From: Flavobacterium sp.
Lineage (GTDB): Bacteria; Bacteroidota; Bacteroidia; Flavobacteriales; Flavobacteriaceae
Direction of reading: 5' to 3'
DNA: 64,000 nucleotides
NCBI RefSeq assembly: GCF_004295795.1
Contig: NZ_SEBR01000022.1
Location: 1 to 64,000, forward strand
Position 1 is the first letter of the stretch, and every line of letters begins with the position of its first letter. A program made the translations under genes and the position numbers. Under the pieces are notes generated by a model. It was not told the origin of the DNA and searched no databases. It was given only the letters and a program-made list of their open reading frames with translations. Shown here piece after piece: positions 36,222 to 44,999 of this stretch.

Positions 36222-37288
36222 GACAAATCGAGTTTTAGGTGAACCGAGAATTCGCTTTGGTTTTCATCCGATTTTGCGCTCAACGAATATTTCTGCGGAT
36301 AAATCAAATCGAGTCGGCGTTGGCTGTTGACCAATCCGATACCGTTCGATTCTTCCTTATCGGTCGGTTGGTCGGGAAACATCGAATTTTTGATATCGAA
36401 TTCCAAAATATGCTCGTGTTGCTCCAATTTTATGTGAATGTACGACGGATGAAGCGAGCTCACGCCGTGTTTGAACGCGTTTTCGATAAACGGAAGAAAC
36501 AGCATCGGCATGGCTTCGGCTTCCTGCAAATCGTCGGGTTTTTCGAAAGTTACCAACACGTTTTCGGTCAGCCGCAACTTCATCAGCTTCAGGTAATCTT
36601 CCATGAAATTGACCTCTTTCGAGAGCAAAACCAACTGTTGTTTCGTGCCATAAAGGACGTGCCGCATAAGTCGCGACAAGTTGTAAACCGCTTCCTGAGC
36701 CTGCGTATTTTCACCCGTCAAAGCATAAATCGAATTGAGCACATTGAAGAAAAAGTGCGGATTCACCTGCGCTTTCAGGAAAGAAAGTTCCGATTCCAGT
36801 TTCTCGCGTTCCAGATCCTCTCGCACCAAAGCTTCATCGCGCAATTTTTTCCCGATTCCGATAATCGTCGCGCTCCCGATGACGAGCAAAGTCAAAATCA
36901 CGATCCAGAAATGCCCGATGAGGTCTTTTTCGGGTTTGTCGTCTTTTGGGTCGACGTGAAAATGCGCATTCATGATGCCGCGGTAATCGAGCCAGCCGTC
37001 AACGTGATGGTTGAGCGTCACAAACCCGAAAATTAGCAGGATCATGCTCAAAAAGAAAAGGATCGGACGCGCCTTGAACAGCAATCTGGGCATGCAAAGT
37101 TTCAGCGTCAGATAAAAGGCCGATGCCCACATCAGCATCAAGATAACCTGCTTGATCCAGTAAATAGACGGCATTTTCATTCCCCAAAACAGCGGAAGGC
37201 TTTGCGAAGCGGCAAGTCCCGTAAAAATCAGGATTTGCGCCAGAATGTAGATCTTGTTCGTCTTGAATGTTCTTGTGCTGAATGACAT
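36218..37288 (-). CDS. LytS-like sensor histidine kinase
   Basis: 356 residues with four membrane helices (about 13-30, 45-62, 73-91 and 128-147) and a His_kinase domain: LSFLKAQVNPHFFFNVLNSIY near 168-188 holds the phosphorylated histidine (NPHF). The ATPase part has PFIENAFKHGVSS near 262-274 and NGIGLVNSQRRL near 316-327. The missing large sensor domain suggests that the membrane part itself senses the signal. It forms an overlapping operon with the LytTR regulator. The -7 element TATCTTTG ends four bases before the ATG. Confidence 0.93.
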   Translation of the reverse strand: MSFSTRTFKTNKIYILAQILIFTGLAASQSLPLFWGMKMPSIYWIKQVILMLMWASAFYLTLKLCMPRLLFKARPILFFLSMILLIFGFVTLNHHVDGWLDYRGIMNAHFHVDPKDDKPEKDLIGHFWIVILTLLVIGSATIIGIGKKLRDEALVREDLEREKLESELSFLKAQVNPHFFFNVLNSIYALTGENTQAQEAVYNLSRLMRHVLYGTKQQLVLLSKEVNFMEDYLKLMKLRLTENVLVTFEKPDDLQEAEAMPMLFLPFIENAFKHGVSSLHPSYIHIKLEQHEHILEFDIKNSMFPDQPTDKEESNGIGLVNSQRRLDLIYPQKYSLSAKSDENQSEFSVHLKLDLS

Positions 37289-37292
37289 GTGG

Positions 37293-37300
37293 CAAAGATA
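37293..37300 (-). promoter_or_regulatory. -7 element of the LytS-like kinase gene
   Basis: The minus strand reads TATCTTTG, then CCAC, then the ATG. No TTG is present at the normal -33 distance. The geometry is the same as for the bifunctional nuclease and the Fur-family gene. Confidence 0.55.
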
Positions 37301-37369
37301 TTTGCTAATTGCTTTATTTGGGTTTTGAGTCGATATAAAGCTGCTGAACGTCGATGGAATTTGTTTTTT

Positions 37370-37519
37370 GGAGCTTTTTCCGGCTGACTGGCACTAGCTT
37401 TTCGAAGAAAAAGTCCTTGATTTTCTAAGGTTGCGACAGCGACCGCAGGAAGCTCGTTGCAACCTCTAGAAAAGCAGGCTTTTGCAAGAAAGCTAGTGCC
37501 CGGCAGCCGGAGAAAGCTC
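37370..37519. repeat. dispersed structured element, copy D
   Basis: This copy is symmetric: it starts GGAGCTTTTTCCGGCTGACTG and ends with GTGCCCGGCAGCCGG and AGAAAGCTC, so the two ends pair. The core AGCGACCGCAGGAAGCTC (37437-37454) is flanked by AGGTTGC and GCAACCT, again paired but with a sequence unlike other copies. It lies in the divergent gap between the kinase and pdhB. Confidence 0.8.
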
Positions 37520-37558
37520 AAAGAAAATTTTGCAATAAAAAACAAAAATGATTTTCCT

Positions 37559-37589
37559 TTTGTATCAAGACAAAAGAAGATTATTTTTG
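37559..37589 (+). promoter_or_regulatory. promoter of pdhB
   Basis: TTTG (37559-37562) and TATTTTTG (37582-37589) are 19 bp apart, a textbook Bacteroidota promoter. The expected start lies about 16 bases before the pdhB ATG at 37612. Confidence 0.85.
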
Positions 37590-37611
37590 CTGTTCGAAAA
37601 TCAAATCTAAA

Positions 37612-38592
37612 ATGAGAACAATCCAATTCCGCGAAGCCGTATGCGAAGCCATGAGCGAAGAAATGCGCCGCGACGAATCTGTATATCTGATGGGCGAGGA
37701 AGTCGCCGAATACAACGGTGCTTACAAAGCGTCTAAAGGAATGCTTGACGAATTCGGGCCGAAACGCGTTATCGACACGCCAATCGCCGAGCTTGGTTTT
37801 GCAGGAATCGCGGTAGGTTCTGCCATGAACGGAAACCGTCCTATCGTCGAGTTCATGACATTCAACTTCTCGCTTGTAGGAATTGACCAGATCATCAACA
37901 ACGCGGCCAAAATGCGTCAGATGTCGGCCGGACAATTTCCGATGCCGATGGTTTTCCGCGGTCCGACCGCTTCTGCAGGACAATTGGGCGCGACGCACTC
38001 ACAGGCTTTCGAGAACTGGTTTGCAAACACTCCGGGATTGAAAGTTGTGGTTCCGTCTACGCCTTACGATGCCAAAGGACTTCTGAAGTCGGCCATCCGT
38101 GACAACGATCCCGTGATTTTCATGGAATCGGAACAAATGTATGGCGATAAGGGCGAAGTGCCAGAAGGTGAATACACGATTCCGCTAGGAGTTGCCGATA
38201 TCAAGCGCGAAGGAAAAGACGTGACTGTCGTGTCTTTCGGAAAAATCATCAAAGAAGCGTTGGCCGCTGCCGAAGAACTTTCCAAAGAAGGTATCGAGAT
38301 TGAAGTAATCGATTTGAGAACGGTCCGTCCTATGGATTATGACGCGATCATCAATTCGGTGAAGAAAACAAACAGACTTGTAGTTTTGGAAGAAGCCTGG
38401 CCGTTTGCCTCGGTTGCATCCGAAATCACTTATATCGTTCAGGAGCGCGCTTTCGATTTCCTCGATGCGCCAATCCAACGCATCACGACTGCCGACACGC
38501 CGGCTCCGTATTCGCCAACCTTGCTCAAGGAATGGTTGCCGAACGCACAAGACGTCGTCAAGGCCGTCAAGAAAGTCTTGTACAAGAAATAA
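37612..38592 (+). CDS. pdhB: pyruvate dehydrogenase E1 component subunit beta
   Basis: The beta subunit of the thiamine-diphosphate-dependent E1 enzyme that decarboxylates pyruvate and passes the acetyl group to lipoyl-E2. 326 residues, as usual. Signatures: MRTIQFREAVCEAMSEEM at the start, GEEVAEYNGAYKAS near 28-41, RVIDTPIAELGFAGIAVG near 52-69, and the C-terminal transketolase domain with VIDLRTVRPMDYDAI near 233-247 and EEAWPFASVASEI near 261-273. No alpha-subunit gene is adjacent; in Flavobacteriaceae it is often elsewhere. It has its own strong promoter and a terminator. Confidence 0.97.
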   Translation: MRTIQFREAVCEAMSEEMRRDESVYLMGEEVAEYNGAYKASKGMLDEFGPKRVIDTPIAELGFAGIAVGSAMNGNRPIVEFMTFNFSLVGIDQIINNAAKMRQMSAGQFPMPMVFRGPTASAGQLGATHSQAFENWFANTPGLKVVVPSTPYDAKGLLKSAIRDNDPVIFMESEQMYGDKGEVPEGEYTIPLGVADIKREGKDVTVVSFGKIIKEALAAAEELSKEGIEIEVIDLRTVRPMDYDAIINSVKKTNRLVVLEEAWPFASVASEITYIVQERAFDFLDAPIQRITTADTPAPYSPTLLKEWLPNAQDVVKAVKKVLYKK

Positions 38593-38605
38593 GCGAAATA
38601 TCCGT

Positions 38606-38613
38606 TATATTTG
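38606..38613 (+). promoter_or_regulatory. candidate -7 element of the DUF5686 gene
   Basis: TATATTTG matches TAnnTTTG. A TTG at 38578-38580 is 25 bp upstream, which is long. Transcription from here would begin inside the pdhB terminator hairpin and give a leader of less than 30 bases. Confidence 0.4.
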
Positions 38614-38644
38614 AACTTCACCATCTCGGTGAAGTTTTTTTTTC
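38613..38644 (+). terminator. terminator of pdhB, abutting the next start codon
   Basis: AACTTCACC and GGTGAAGTT form a 9-bp stem with an ATCTC loop, followed by nine T. The next gene starts at 38646, directly behind the T run. Confidence 0.85.
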
Positions 38645-38645
38645 T

Positions 38646-41150
38646 ATGCGCAACAACAACACCTTTCTCAGCCTCGCTTTTTTACTGTTTCTAACGGCCG
38701 CGTTCGCCCAGACCAAAGTGAGCGGAATCGTCATTGACGACACCAAGCTTCCCGTGCCTTACGCCAATGTGCAGTTCAAGGGTTCGACCCAATCTGTAGT
38801 GACCAACGAAGACGGTAAATTCTATATCGAATCGCCAACTGCCTATACGAAAATTCTCGTTTCGTTCATGGGCTACAAAACCAAGGAAGTCGATCTGCCC
38901 AAAGCGGTGAATTACGACTTTACGGTCACGCTGCAACCCGAGAACGAGTTGAACGCCGTGACGATCTACACCGGAAAAACGTCCAAGAAGAACAATCCGG
39001 CGCTCGACATCTTGCGCAAGATATGGGAAAGACGGCGCAAGAACGGGCTTTACATGTTCGATCAATATCAGATGGAAAAATACGAAAAGGTGGAATTCGA
39101 CATGAATTCGATCGATTCGGCTTTTATGAAACGCAAGGTTTTCAAGGGAATGGAATTCATTTTCAACCACGTCGACACGAGCGATGTGACCGGAAAAACC
39201 TATCTGCCGATCTTTATCAACGAACAACTTTCTGACGTTTACGGCGACAACAAACGCACCAAAAAGAAAGAAGTCGTAAAGGCAACCAAAAATTCAGGTT
39301 TCACCGGAAACCAGCAAATTCAGGCGTTCATCAAGGATTTGTATGCCGAATATAACATTTACGACAACTATCTTTTGTTCTTCGACAAGAGCTTTACGAG
39401 TCCGTTGTCGCGCACGGGAATCGACGTCTACAATTACGTGTTGCGAGACACGGCCGTGATTGACGGGAAAAGTTGCTTCAACATCGTTTTTTATCCGAGA
39501 AGGAAAAGCGAACTCACGTTCAAAGGCGATTTTTGGGTTGCCGACACGACGTTTGCGATCAAGTCGATCAATATGGCGGTCACCAAATCGGCAAACATCA
39601 ACTGGGTCAAGGACATTTACATCGAGCAGGAATTTGAGGTCGTGAACGATTCGGTCTTCCTTTTGACCAAAGATTATATGATGTCAGATTTCGCCTTCAG
39701 CAAGAAAGACGAGTCGAAAGGCGTGTACGGAAAGCGCACGACCTACTATCGCAACCACAAATTCAACCTCAAGAAACCCGACGAATTCTACAAACAGGAC
39801 GTCAATTTCTTAGATCCGACAATTTACCAAAAGGACGAAAAATATTGGGACGAACACCGTTTCGAAGAGCTTAACGCCGACGAAAAAGGCGTATATCAAA
39901 TGCTCGACACGCTCAAAACCGTCAAGAAATTTAGGCGATTGTACTCAACAGTCGAAATTCTCGCGAGCGGTTACATCAATTACGGCTGGTTCGATTACGG
40001 CCCGATCTATTCCACGATCGGTTACAACCAGGTCGAAAGATTCCGATTGAGAACCGGCGGGCGAACCTATTTCGGCCCGAACGACCCGTGGCGACTCGAA
40101 GGTTACGTCGCATACGGGTTCGGAGACGACAAATTCAAGTTCGGCCTGTCCGGAAAATGGATGGTCGACAAGAAAAGCAGGCTTATCGTGTACGGCGGAT
40201 ATCGTCGCGACGTAGAGCAGATCGGCGCAGACCTGACTTCCACAAACGACGTTTTGGGTAGAAGCAACGCCTCGTCATCGGTTTTCGCATCCGGAAGCAA
40301 CGGAAAACTCACAAACATCCAGTTGGCTACGGCCGCACTCGAGTTCGAGCCCGTGAAAAACCTCCGGATAAAATCCGGAATCAGTTACAGGACGTTGCGT
40401 TCGGCCAACACTACAGACGAATTCAGCCTCGATTATTACACGACTTTGCCTACGCAAAATGCGCCAGGAGTCGTGGCTAAGGAAGTCAAACAAACCGAAA
40501 TGCAGTTCGAGATCGACTGGACGCCAAAACGCCAAAACATCGGTTATGGAGTAGAACGCGATGTCGTCGACAATCCTTACAGCCGCGTTTTCTTTAGACT
40601 GAGTTCTGGAATCCAAGGCATGTTCGACAGCGATTTCGAGTATCAAAAACTGCAATTGTACTACCGACAACCAATCATAATCGGTGCGATCGGGCGTTCG
40701 TTCATAACCACCGAAGTCGGGAAGACCTACGGAACGGTGCCGCTAGGCCTAATGAACATCGTACCAGGAAACCAAACCTGGTGGCAAATCGACAACACGT
40801 TCGCCAACCTCGATTTCTATGAATTCGTCGCTGATGAATACGTGACGATGCACTGGGAACACAATTTCCAGGGCAAGCTTTTCGCGAGAGTGCCGGCGTT
40901 GCGAAAACTCAATTGGCGCGAGATCATCGGCGTTCGCGCAGTCTACGGAACGGTTTCGGACGAAAATAGAGCCATCAACGCCTCGGGATTGATTTACCGC
41001 GCGCCAGAAAACGTCTATTACGAGTACGGCTTCGGTATCGGGAACATCTTCAAGGTTTTCCGCCTCGATTTTTCGTGGAGAGGAAATTATCTCGAATTGC
41101 CCGATGCTCGCCGATTCGCGGTTCGCGGCTCGTTTGGATTTTATTTTTAG
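38646..41150 (+). CDS. DUF5686/carboxypeptidase-like regulatory domain outer membrane protein
   Basis: 834 residues with a signal peptide (ending TAAFAQ, about 21). Residues 25-100 are a CarboxypepD_reg domain (GIVIDDTKLPVPYANVQFKG, DGKFYIESPTAYTKILVSF, in parts), the start of DUF5686. After it come NPALDILRKIWERRRKNGL near 116-134 and YLPIFINEQLSDVYG near 185-199, typical of the family, and then a barrel-like C-terminal half ending RFAVRGSFGFYF. The family is common in Bacteroidota and sits in the outer membrane; its role is unknown. The frame continues upstream to 38532, inside pdhB, so ATG at 38646 is chosen. Confidence 0.9.
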   Translation: MRNNNTFLSLAFLLFLTAAFAQTKVSGIVIDDTKLPVPYANVQFKGSTQSVVTNEDGKFYIESPTAYTKILVSFMGYKTKEVDLPKAVNYDFTVTLQPENELNAVTIYTGKTSKKNNPALDILRKIWERRRKNGLYMFDQYQMEKYEKVEFDMNSIDSAFMKRKVFKGMEFIFNHVDTSDVTGKTYLPIFINEQLSDVYGDNKRTKKKEVVKATKNSGFTGNQQIQAFIKDLYAEYNIYDNYLLFFDKSFTSPLSRTGIDVYNYVLRDTAVIDGKSCFNIVFYPRRKSELTFKGDFWVADTTFAIKSINMAVTKSANINWVKDIYIEQEFEVVNDSVFLLTKDYMMSDFAFSKKDESKGVYGKRTTYYRNHKFNLKKPDEFYKQDVNFLDPTIYQKDEKYWDEHRFEELNADEKGVYQMLDTLKTVKKFRRLYSTVEILASGYINYGWFDYGPIYSTIGYNQVERFRLRTGGRTYFGPNDPWRLEGYVAYGFGDDKFKFGLSGKWMVDKKSRLIVYGGYRRDVEQIGADLTSTNDVLGRSNASSSVFASGSNGKLTNIQLATAALEFEPVKNLRIKSGISYRTLRSANTTDEFSLDYYTTLPTQNAPGVVAKEVKQTEMQFEIDWTPKRQNIGYGVERDVVDNPYSRVFFRLSSGIQGMFDSDFEYQKLQLYYRQPIIIGAIGRSFITTEVGKTYGTVPLGLMNIVPGNQTWWQIDNTFANLDFYEFVADEYVTMHWEHNFQGKLFARVPALRKLNWREIIGVRAVYGTVSDENRAINASGLIYRAPENVYYEYGFGIGNIFKVFRLDFSWRGNYLELPDARRFAVRGSFGFYF

Positions 41151-41226
41151 AAGTAGGGAGCGATGTGCTTTTAGTAATTCTTTTCCAGGTTAGGATATTG
41201 TCTGATCCTTCTTGAAGAAGCATTTT

Positions 41227-41362
41227 CCCGCTGACCCGCTTCTAGCTTTCTAAAAACCGCCGGCATTTGTAACGCGAGCCAAGAGCTTCCTTCGGTCGCT
41301 TTGGCTCGCGAACAAATGCAAGGCGTTTTCCGCGAAAGGCTATCCGCTTGCATCGGGGCTAG
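41227..41362 (-). repeat. dispersed structured element, copy E
   Basis: A divergent copy: ends CCCGCTGACCCGCTTCTAGC and AGGCTATCCGCTTGCATCGG. The core GAGCTTCCTTCGGTCGCT (about 41289) is flanked by GCGAGCCAA and TTGGCTCGC, a perfect 9-bp pair. It fills the 228-bp gap between two convergent genes, in which nothing else is seen. Confidence 0.75.
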
Positions 41363-41378
41363 ACTTCGGTTTTTCAGT

Positions 41379-42077
41379 TCAGGTTTTTGCCATCGATGCG
41401 ATAAGTTCTTTCCAGAACGCGGTTTGCGGCAAGACGATAAACAACGCCAATTCGCAAATCCACACAAAGGCAAAGGCTAGATAAGGACTTTTCAACATCG
41501 GTCTTTTGAGTTTGAACTTCTCGTAACACAAGATTGTGAACGCGAACAGAAATGGGGTTACGACCATAGCGAGAATTCCTGCGTCGTTGTTTACCAAATT
41601 ACTCACAAGTCGCCCCAAACCAGGATTCAAAACAATCAAACTCGCCCCGATAATAAACGCGACGTGCCAACGCAAATCGCGCTTTTTTACCATTGCGATT
41701 ACATAGCAAATGCTGAATGAAATCACGTCCAAAATGCCACCGACGGCCGTGATCGCGGCTTGTTCGGGAGAATTCGCGTAGTTGCGCGGAATTGCGTTGA
41801 ACACCAGAACCAAAATCGAAACCACGATCAAAGGGGCGAGAAAATAGGAGAGACGCCCGATTTTTCGGTGCAGTTCGGGTTTGCGCCTGCGAACCAATAT
41901 CGGTTGAACAATCAGCATCGCGAACCAGCAAAAAAACAGAAATAGGTGAAGGTGCGTCACAAAGAAGAAATCGCCCAAACTTGCCAATTTCGCAAAATAG
42001 GAAAAGTAAAATCCCGATGTGCTAATCAAAGCAATCAGGATAAACATTGCGGTCAACAAAGAATATTTTCTTTCCAT
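41379..42077 (-). CDS. polytopic membrane protein of unknown function
   Basis: 232 residues with seven hydrophobic segments, among them LTAMFILIALISTSGFYF near 8-25, HLHLFLFFCWFAMLIVQPIL near 43-62 and LSYFLAPLIVVSILVLVF near 77-94. Histidines are placed in helices or their ends (HLHLF, ELHRKIGRLSY, LRWHVAFIIG), which might mean haem or metal contacts, but that is inference. I do not recognise the family. It stands alone between two repeat-bearing gaps. Confidence 0.75.
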   Translation of the reverse strand: MERKYSLLTAMFILIALISTSGFYFSYFAKLASLGDFFFVTHLHLFLFFCWFAMLIVQPILVRRRKPELHRKIGRLSYFLAPLIVVSILVLVFNAIPRNYANSPEQAAITAVGGILDVISFSICYVIAMVKKRDLRWHVAFIIGASLIVLNPGLGRLVSNLVNNDAGILAMVVTPFLFAFTILCYEKFKLKRPMLKSPYLAFAFVWICELALFIVLPQTAFWKELIASMAKT

Positions 42078-42141
42078 TCAGATTTTTGTTTGTAAGGGTA
42101 AAGAAACGGTTTTTCTTTTTCGAGTGCGAAGCGAAATGTTT

Positions 42142-42903
42142 TTAAGGGAGCCATTCCACGACTTTCTCGACCACGAAAGCCTTGTAAGAGCCGGCGTCGC
42201 TGCAATGTCCCGAACTGTTTATGATAAGACATTCGCTTTCCTCAGCCACGTTTCCATTGCCGTTTTCGAGCAAACCGTTCTTGAAGTCGTTCGCGTTTTG
42301 CACGCCCATTGTCGGGTCGACTTTGTTGGCCATGTACGCCACGGGAACCAAAACCGCCGTGCCTTTCCATTCGTCTCCGCCCGAACATTCGAGAATTGCT
42401 CCGCGAATATCCGTAATAGGATTTCCGACGCCTTCTTGTCCCGGCAAAATCAGCGGGAAGGTGTTGTTTCCGCCTCGGGACATGCCGCCGATGATCGTCT
42501 TGGAACGTGGAATCTGGAATTGTGCGCCAGCCGCCGTGATCACGCTTTCGAGATCGGCTTTGAAGCGGGCGTTGATTTCTGCATAAGTTCCCGTCGGATT
42601 TTGGTAGGATGTCGTCACGGCCACGTAGCCTTTCTTGGCCAAAAGCTCGCATTGTGCATTCAGGATGCCGTCGCCTTCATCGCTGTTGTCGCCGTGGGCT
42701 AGGATCACGAGGCCTTTTCTGGTTTCGGGCGAGGCGGTTTCCTGAAAATAGGTTTTATAAGCGAATCCTCGATTGGATTGGGAAGTTTGGTTGATTGTTT
42801 GCGTCGGGTCGTTGTCGCTCGGAGACGCGCTGTCGTCGTTTTTGGAACACGAAAAGTTCAGTGTGAACAGCAAAACAAGTGGTAGAAATTTGATCGTTTT
42901 CAT
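42142..42903 (-). CDS. alpha/beta-hydrolase lipoprotein
   Basis: 253 residues. Lipoprotein signal with lipobox NFSC near residue 19, then a Ser/Asp-rich linker to about 45. The hydrolase part shows the oxyanion-type strand GLVILAHGDNSDEGDG near 64-79, the nucleophile elbow GGMSRGGNN near 139-147 and a C-terminal His in NSSGHCSDAGSY near 228-239, so Ser, a likely Asp and His make a triad. The substrate is not known. It is probably on the outer membrane. Confidence 0.8.
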   Translation of the reverse strand: MKTIKFLPLVLLFTLNFSCSKNDDSASPSDNDPTQTINQTSQSNRGFAYKTYFQETASPETRKGLVILAHGDNSDEGDGILNAQCELLAKKGYVAVTTSYQNPTGTYAEINARFKADLESVITAAGAQFQIPRSKTIIGGMSRGGNNTFPLILPGQEGVGNPITDIRGAILECSGGDEWKGTAVLVPVAYMANKVDPTMGVQNANDFKNGLLENGNGNVAEESECLIINSSGHCSDAGSYKAFVVEKVVEWLP

Positions 42904-43035
42904 AATTGGTCGTTTTTATTTGACCCAAAGTTGTGAAAGTGCGACCGATGTTTTTTATGCCGATAATTGAGTTGCGGGTTTTGGGAAAGGAAGTGCGATT
43001 TTTGGTTGGGATTTGCTATCGATTCAGAGTTGCGC

Positions 43036-43120
43036 GAGGGATGGAAGTGGCACCCTTTTGGGTTTTCGCCCTCAAAGCGAAAACCCAAAAGGTACAACGG
43101 ACAGCCCGACGGCGGCTCCA
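43036..43120. repeat. hairpin element related to the dispersed family (copy G)
   Basis: A perfect 16-bp stem (CCTTTTGGGTTTTCGC at 43054-43069, complement at 43077-43092) is flanked by GATGGAAGTGGCACC and GTACAACGGACAGCCCGACGG. The flanks resemble the outer arms of copy E, so this may be a distant variant with another inner stem. No gene is found in the gap 42904-43262. Confidence 0.6.
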
Positions 43121-43196
43121 AAATCGCGATCGAAGCTGAAACTGCGACCATTCCCTACAACTGCCTTTTGGAACGTGCCGCCGGCGCGCCCAAAAC

Positions 43197-43227
43197 AAAA
43201 AAGCCGCAATCAAACGACTGCGGCTTC
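43197..43227 (-). terminator. terminator of metK
   Basis: AAGCCGCA (43201-43208) and TGCGGCTT (43219-43226) pair; on the minus strand a T run follows (TTTTTTGTTTTGG). It is about 35 bp past the metK stop. Confidence 0.8.
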
Positions 43228-43262
43228 TATTTATCTCAGGAACTTAGGCACTTTGCGTTCAA

Positions 43263-44513
43263 TCAAATTCCGAATTCGGCTTTCACTTTGTCGACGAAAT
43301 CGAGTTTTTCCCAGGTAAACAACTCCACGGAAACGGTTTTTTCTTCTCCGTAAGGATTTTTGAAAGTTTTGGTCACCGTCTCAGGTTTGCGTCCCATGTG
43401 GCCGTAAGCCGCTGTTTCACTGTAGATTGGATTTCTGAGTTTCAAACGTTGTTCGATGAAATAAGGACGCATGTCGAAAATGTTCTCGACTTTTTTCGCG
43501 ATTTCGCCATCTGACAACTTCACTTTTGACGTTCCGTAAGTCTCGACAAAAATCCCCATTGGCTTGGCAACGCCGATCGCGTAGGAAACCTGGACCAAAA
43601 TTTCATCTGCAACGCCCGCAGCCACAAGGTTTTTGGCGATGTGACGCGTAGCATAAGCCGCTGAACGATCCACTTTCGAAGGGTCTTTTCCAGAGAACGC
43701 GCCGCCGCCGTGAGCGCCTTTTCCGCCGTAAGTGTCCACGATGATCTTGCGTCCCGTCAAGCCTGTGTCACCGTGAGGTCCGCCGATCACGAATTTCCCG
43801 GTCGGGTTGATGTGATAGTGGATGCTGTCGTTGAACAAATGCGCATATTGTGGATATTTGGCGATAATTCTCGGGATAAGGATGTCGATGATGTCTTGTT
43901 TGATCTTGGCCAACATCGTGTTTTCCTCGTCGAAATCGTCGTGTTGCGTGGAAATTACGATGGCATCGATTCGCGACGGTTTGTTGTTGTCATCGTATTC
44001 AAGTGTCACTTGCGATTTTGCGTCCGGTCTCAGGTAAGGAATTTCGTTGTTTTCGCGTCTCAGCTCGGCAAGTTCCTGAAGCAATTTGTGCGACAGATCG
44101 AGCGCCAATGGCATGAAATCCTGCGTTTCGTTCGTGGCATAACCGAACATCATTCCTTGATCGCCAGCACCTTGATCTTCTTTGCTGGCGCGGTCTACAC
44201 CTTGGTTGATGTCGCTGGACTGCTCGTGGATCGCAGACAAAATCCCGCAAGAATTCGCCTCGAACATGTATTCGCTTTTGGTGTATCCGATTCTTTTGAT
44301 GACGTCGCGAGCGATTTGCTGCACATCGAGATATGTTTTCGACTTCACTTCGCCGGCCAAAACGACTTGACCTGTTGTTACAAGCGTCTCACAAGCTACT
44401 TTCGACTCTGGGTCGAAGGCCAAAAAGTTATCGATTAGCGCGTCCGAAATTTGGTCGGCAACTTTGTCAGGATGTCCTTCACTAACAGACTCCGACGTAA
44501 AAAAATAAGCCAT
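43263..44513 (-). CDS. metK: S-adenosylmethionine synthetase
   Basis: The enzyme makes SAM from methionine and ATP. The 416 residues are longer than the E. coli enzyme (384), as in many Bacteroidota. Signatures: [18 protein letters not shown] near 11-28, the hexapeptide region [15 protein letters not shown] near 117-131 and [19 protein letters not shown] near 268-286. Start: ATG at 44513 gives the usual [17 protein letters not shown]. The 130-base leader carries a -7 element and a SAM-II-like structure, so the enzyme's own product probably controls it. It diverges from the metY leader region. Confidence 0.98.
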   Translation of the reverse strand: MAYFFTSESVSEGHPDKVADQISDALIDNFLAFDPESKVACETLVTTGQVVLAGEVKSKTYLDVQQIARDVIKRIGYTKSEYMFEANSCGILSAIHEQSSDINQGVDRASKEDQGAGDQGMMFGYATNETQDFMPLALDLSHKLLQELAELRRENNEIPYLRPDAKSQVTLEYDDNNKPSRIDAIVISTQHDDFDEENTMLAKIKQDIIDILIPRIIAKYPQYAHLFNDSIHYHINPTGKFVIGGPHGDTGLTGRKIIVDTYGGKGAHGGGAFSGKDPSKVDRSAAYATRHIAKNLVAAGVADEILVQVSYAIGVAKPMGIFVETYGTSKVKLSDGEIAKKVENIFDMRPYFIEQRLKLRNPIYSETAAYGHMGRKPETVTKTFKNPYGEEKTVSVELFTWEKLDFVDKVKAEFGI

Positions 44514-44573
44514 AATGTCTTGATTTTAAATGTATTTGAGAAGGAAGTTGCGGCTACGCGCTAAAGAAGAAAA

Positions 44574-44625
44574 TTCTGCTTTAGCATTTTTTAACGAGGT
44601 TGCAATCAGTCAAATTCTTCCTCCT
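44574..44625 (-). ncRNA. SAM-II-like riboswitch in the metK leader
   Basis: On the minus strand, P1 pairs GAGG (44623-44620) with CCTC (44599-44596). The loop has AATTTGACTGATTGCAA and the part after P1 reads GTTAAAAAATGCTAAAG. This matches the layout of the SAM-II class (AUUUAACCGUAUUGCAA loop, then GUGAUAAAUGUAGCUAAA), with TTGCA able to pair into TGCTAA as the pseudoknot. GCTAAAG (44585-44579) can instead pair with CTTTAGC (44566-44560), giving a mutually exclusive hairpin. Assignment is by eye. Confidence 0.68.
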
Positions 44626-44636
44626 TTTGACGGGTG

Positions 44637-44644
44637 CAAATATA
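44637..44644 (-). promoter_or_regulatory. -7 element of metK
   Basis: The minus strand reads TATATTTG, a full match. The expected RNA starts a few bases before the SAM-II-like element, so the leader is about 120 bases long. A -33 TTG is not seen. Confidence 0.55.
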
Positions 44645-44788
44645 GGAATTGAAGTTGGTTGAGCCGAAAAAAACACGATTTTGTTGAAAATTACCAGATT
44701 CTTGAAAATCGGCGAAAGGCTGAAAAGAGAGCTTACTACGTAGTAGTATCTGAAAATGCTACATCGTTTTTTGTTAAAATCCTAAATT

Positions 44789-44815
44789 TTGTTTGGCAGA
44801 TTGGAAAATACTTTG
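44789..44815 (+). promoter_or_regulatory. candidate promoter of the metY leader
   Basis: TTG at 44789-44791 and TACTTTG at 44809-44815 are 17 bp apart. The -7 element has one spacer base fewer than the consensus. It lies 30 bases before the first leader peptide. Confidence 0.4.
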
Positions 44816-44844
44816 GAAGTTTGCGATAAGTAAAAAACGAAAAA

Positions 44845-44913
44845 ATGTCTTTCACCATCTGTCAAATGTGTATCTGCAAAACCGGAAACTCCGCGGGATA
44901 CGCTATTGGCTGA
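44845..44913 (+). CDS. leader peptide 1 (Cys-rich) of metY attenuator
   Basis: A 22-codon frame, MSFTICQMCICKTGNSAGYAIG, with three Cys and one extra Met in residues 6-11. It is followed after 24 bases by a strong terminator. GCGGGA at 44893-44898, inside the last third of the frame, is exactly complementary to TCCCGC (44940-44945) of the 5' terminator arm. A ribosome held at the Cys codons would leave that segment free to block the terminator. This is the standard attenuator design; the peptide itself probably has no function. Confidence 0.6.
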   Translation: MSFTICQMCICKTGNSAGYAIG

Positions 44914-44937
44914 AGTTGAAAACTCAGTATAGAAAAG

Positions 44938-44965
44938 CCTCCCGCAACCCGGGAGGTTTTTTTTT
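44938..44965 (+). terminator. attenuator terminator 1
   Basis: CCTCCCG (44938-44944) and CGGGAGG (44950-44956) pair, with nine T after. It lies between leader peptide 1 and leader peptide 2, 530 bases before metY. Confidence 0.85.
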
Positions 44966-44999
44966 GCTCCAAGATCAAGCCGATAGTATTGAATTAATT

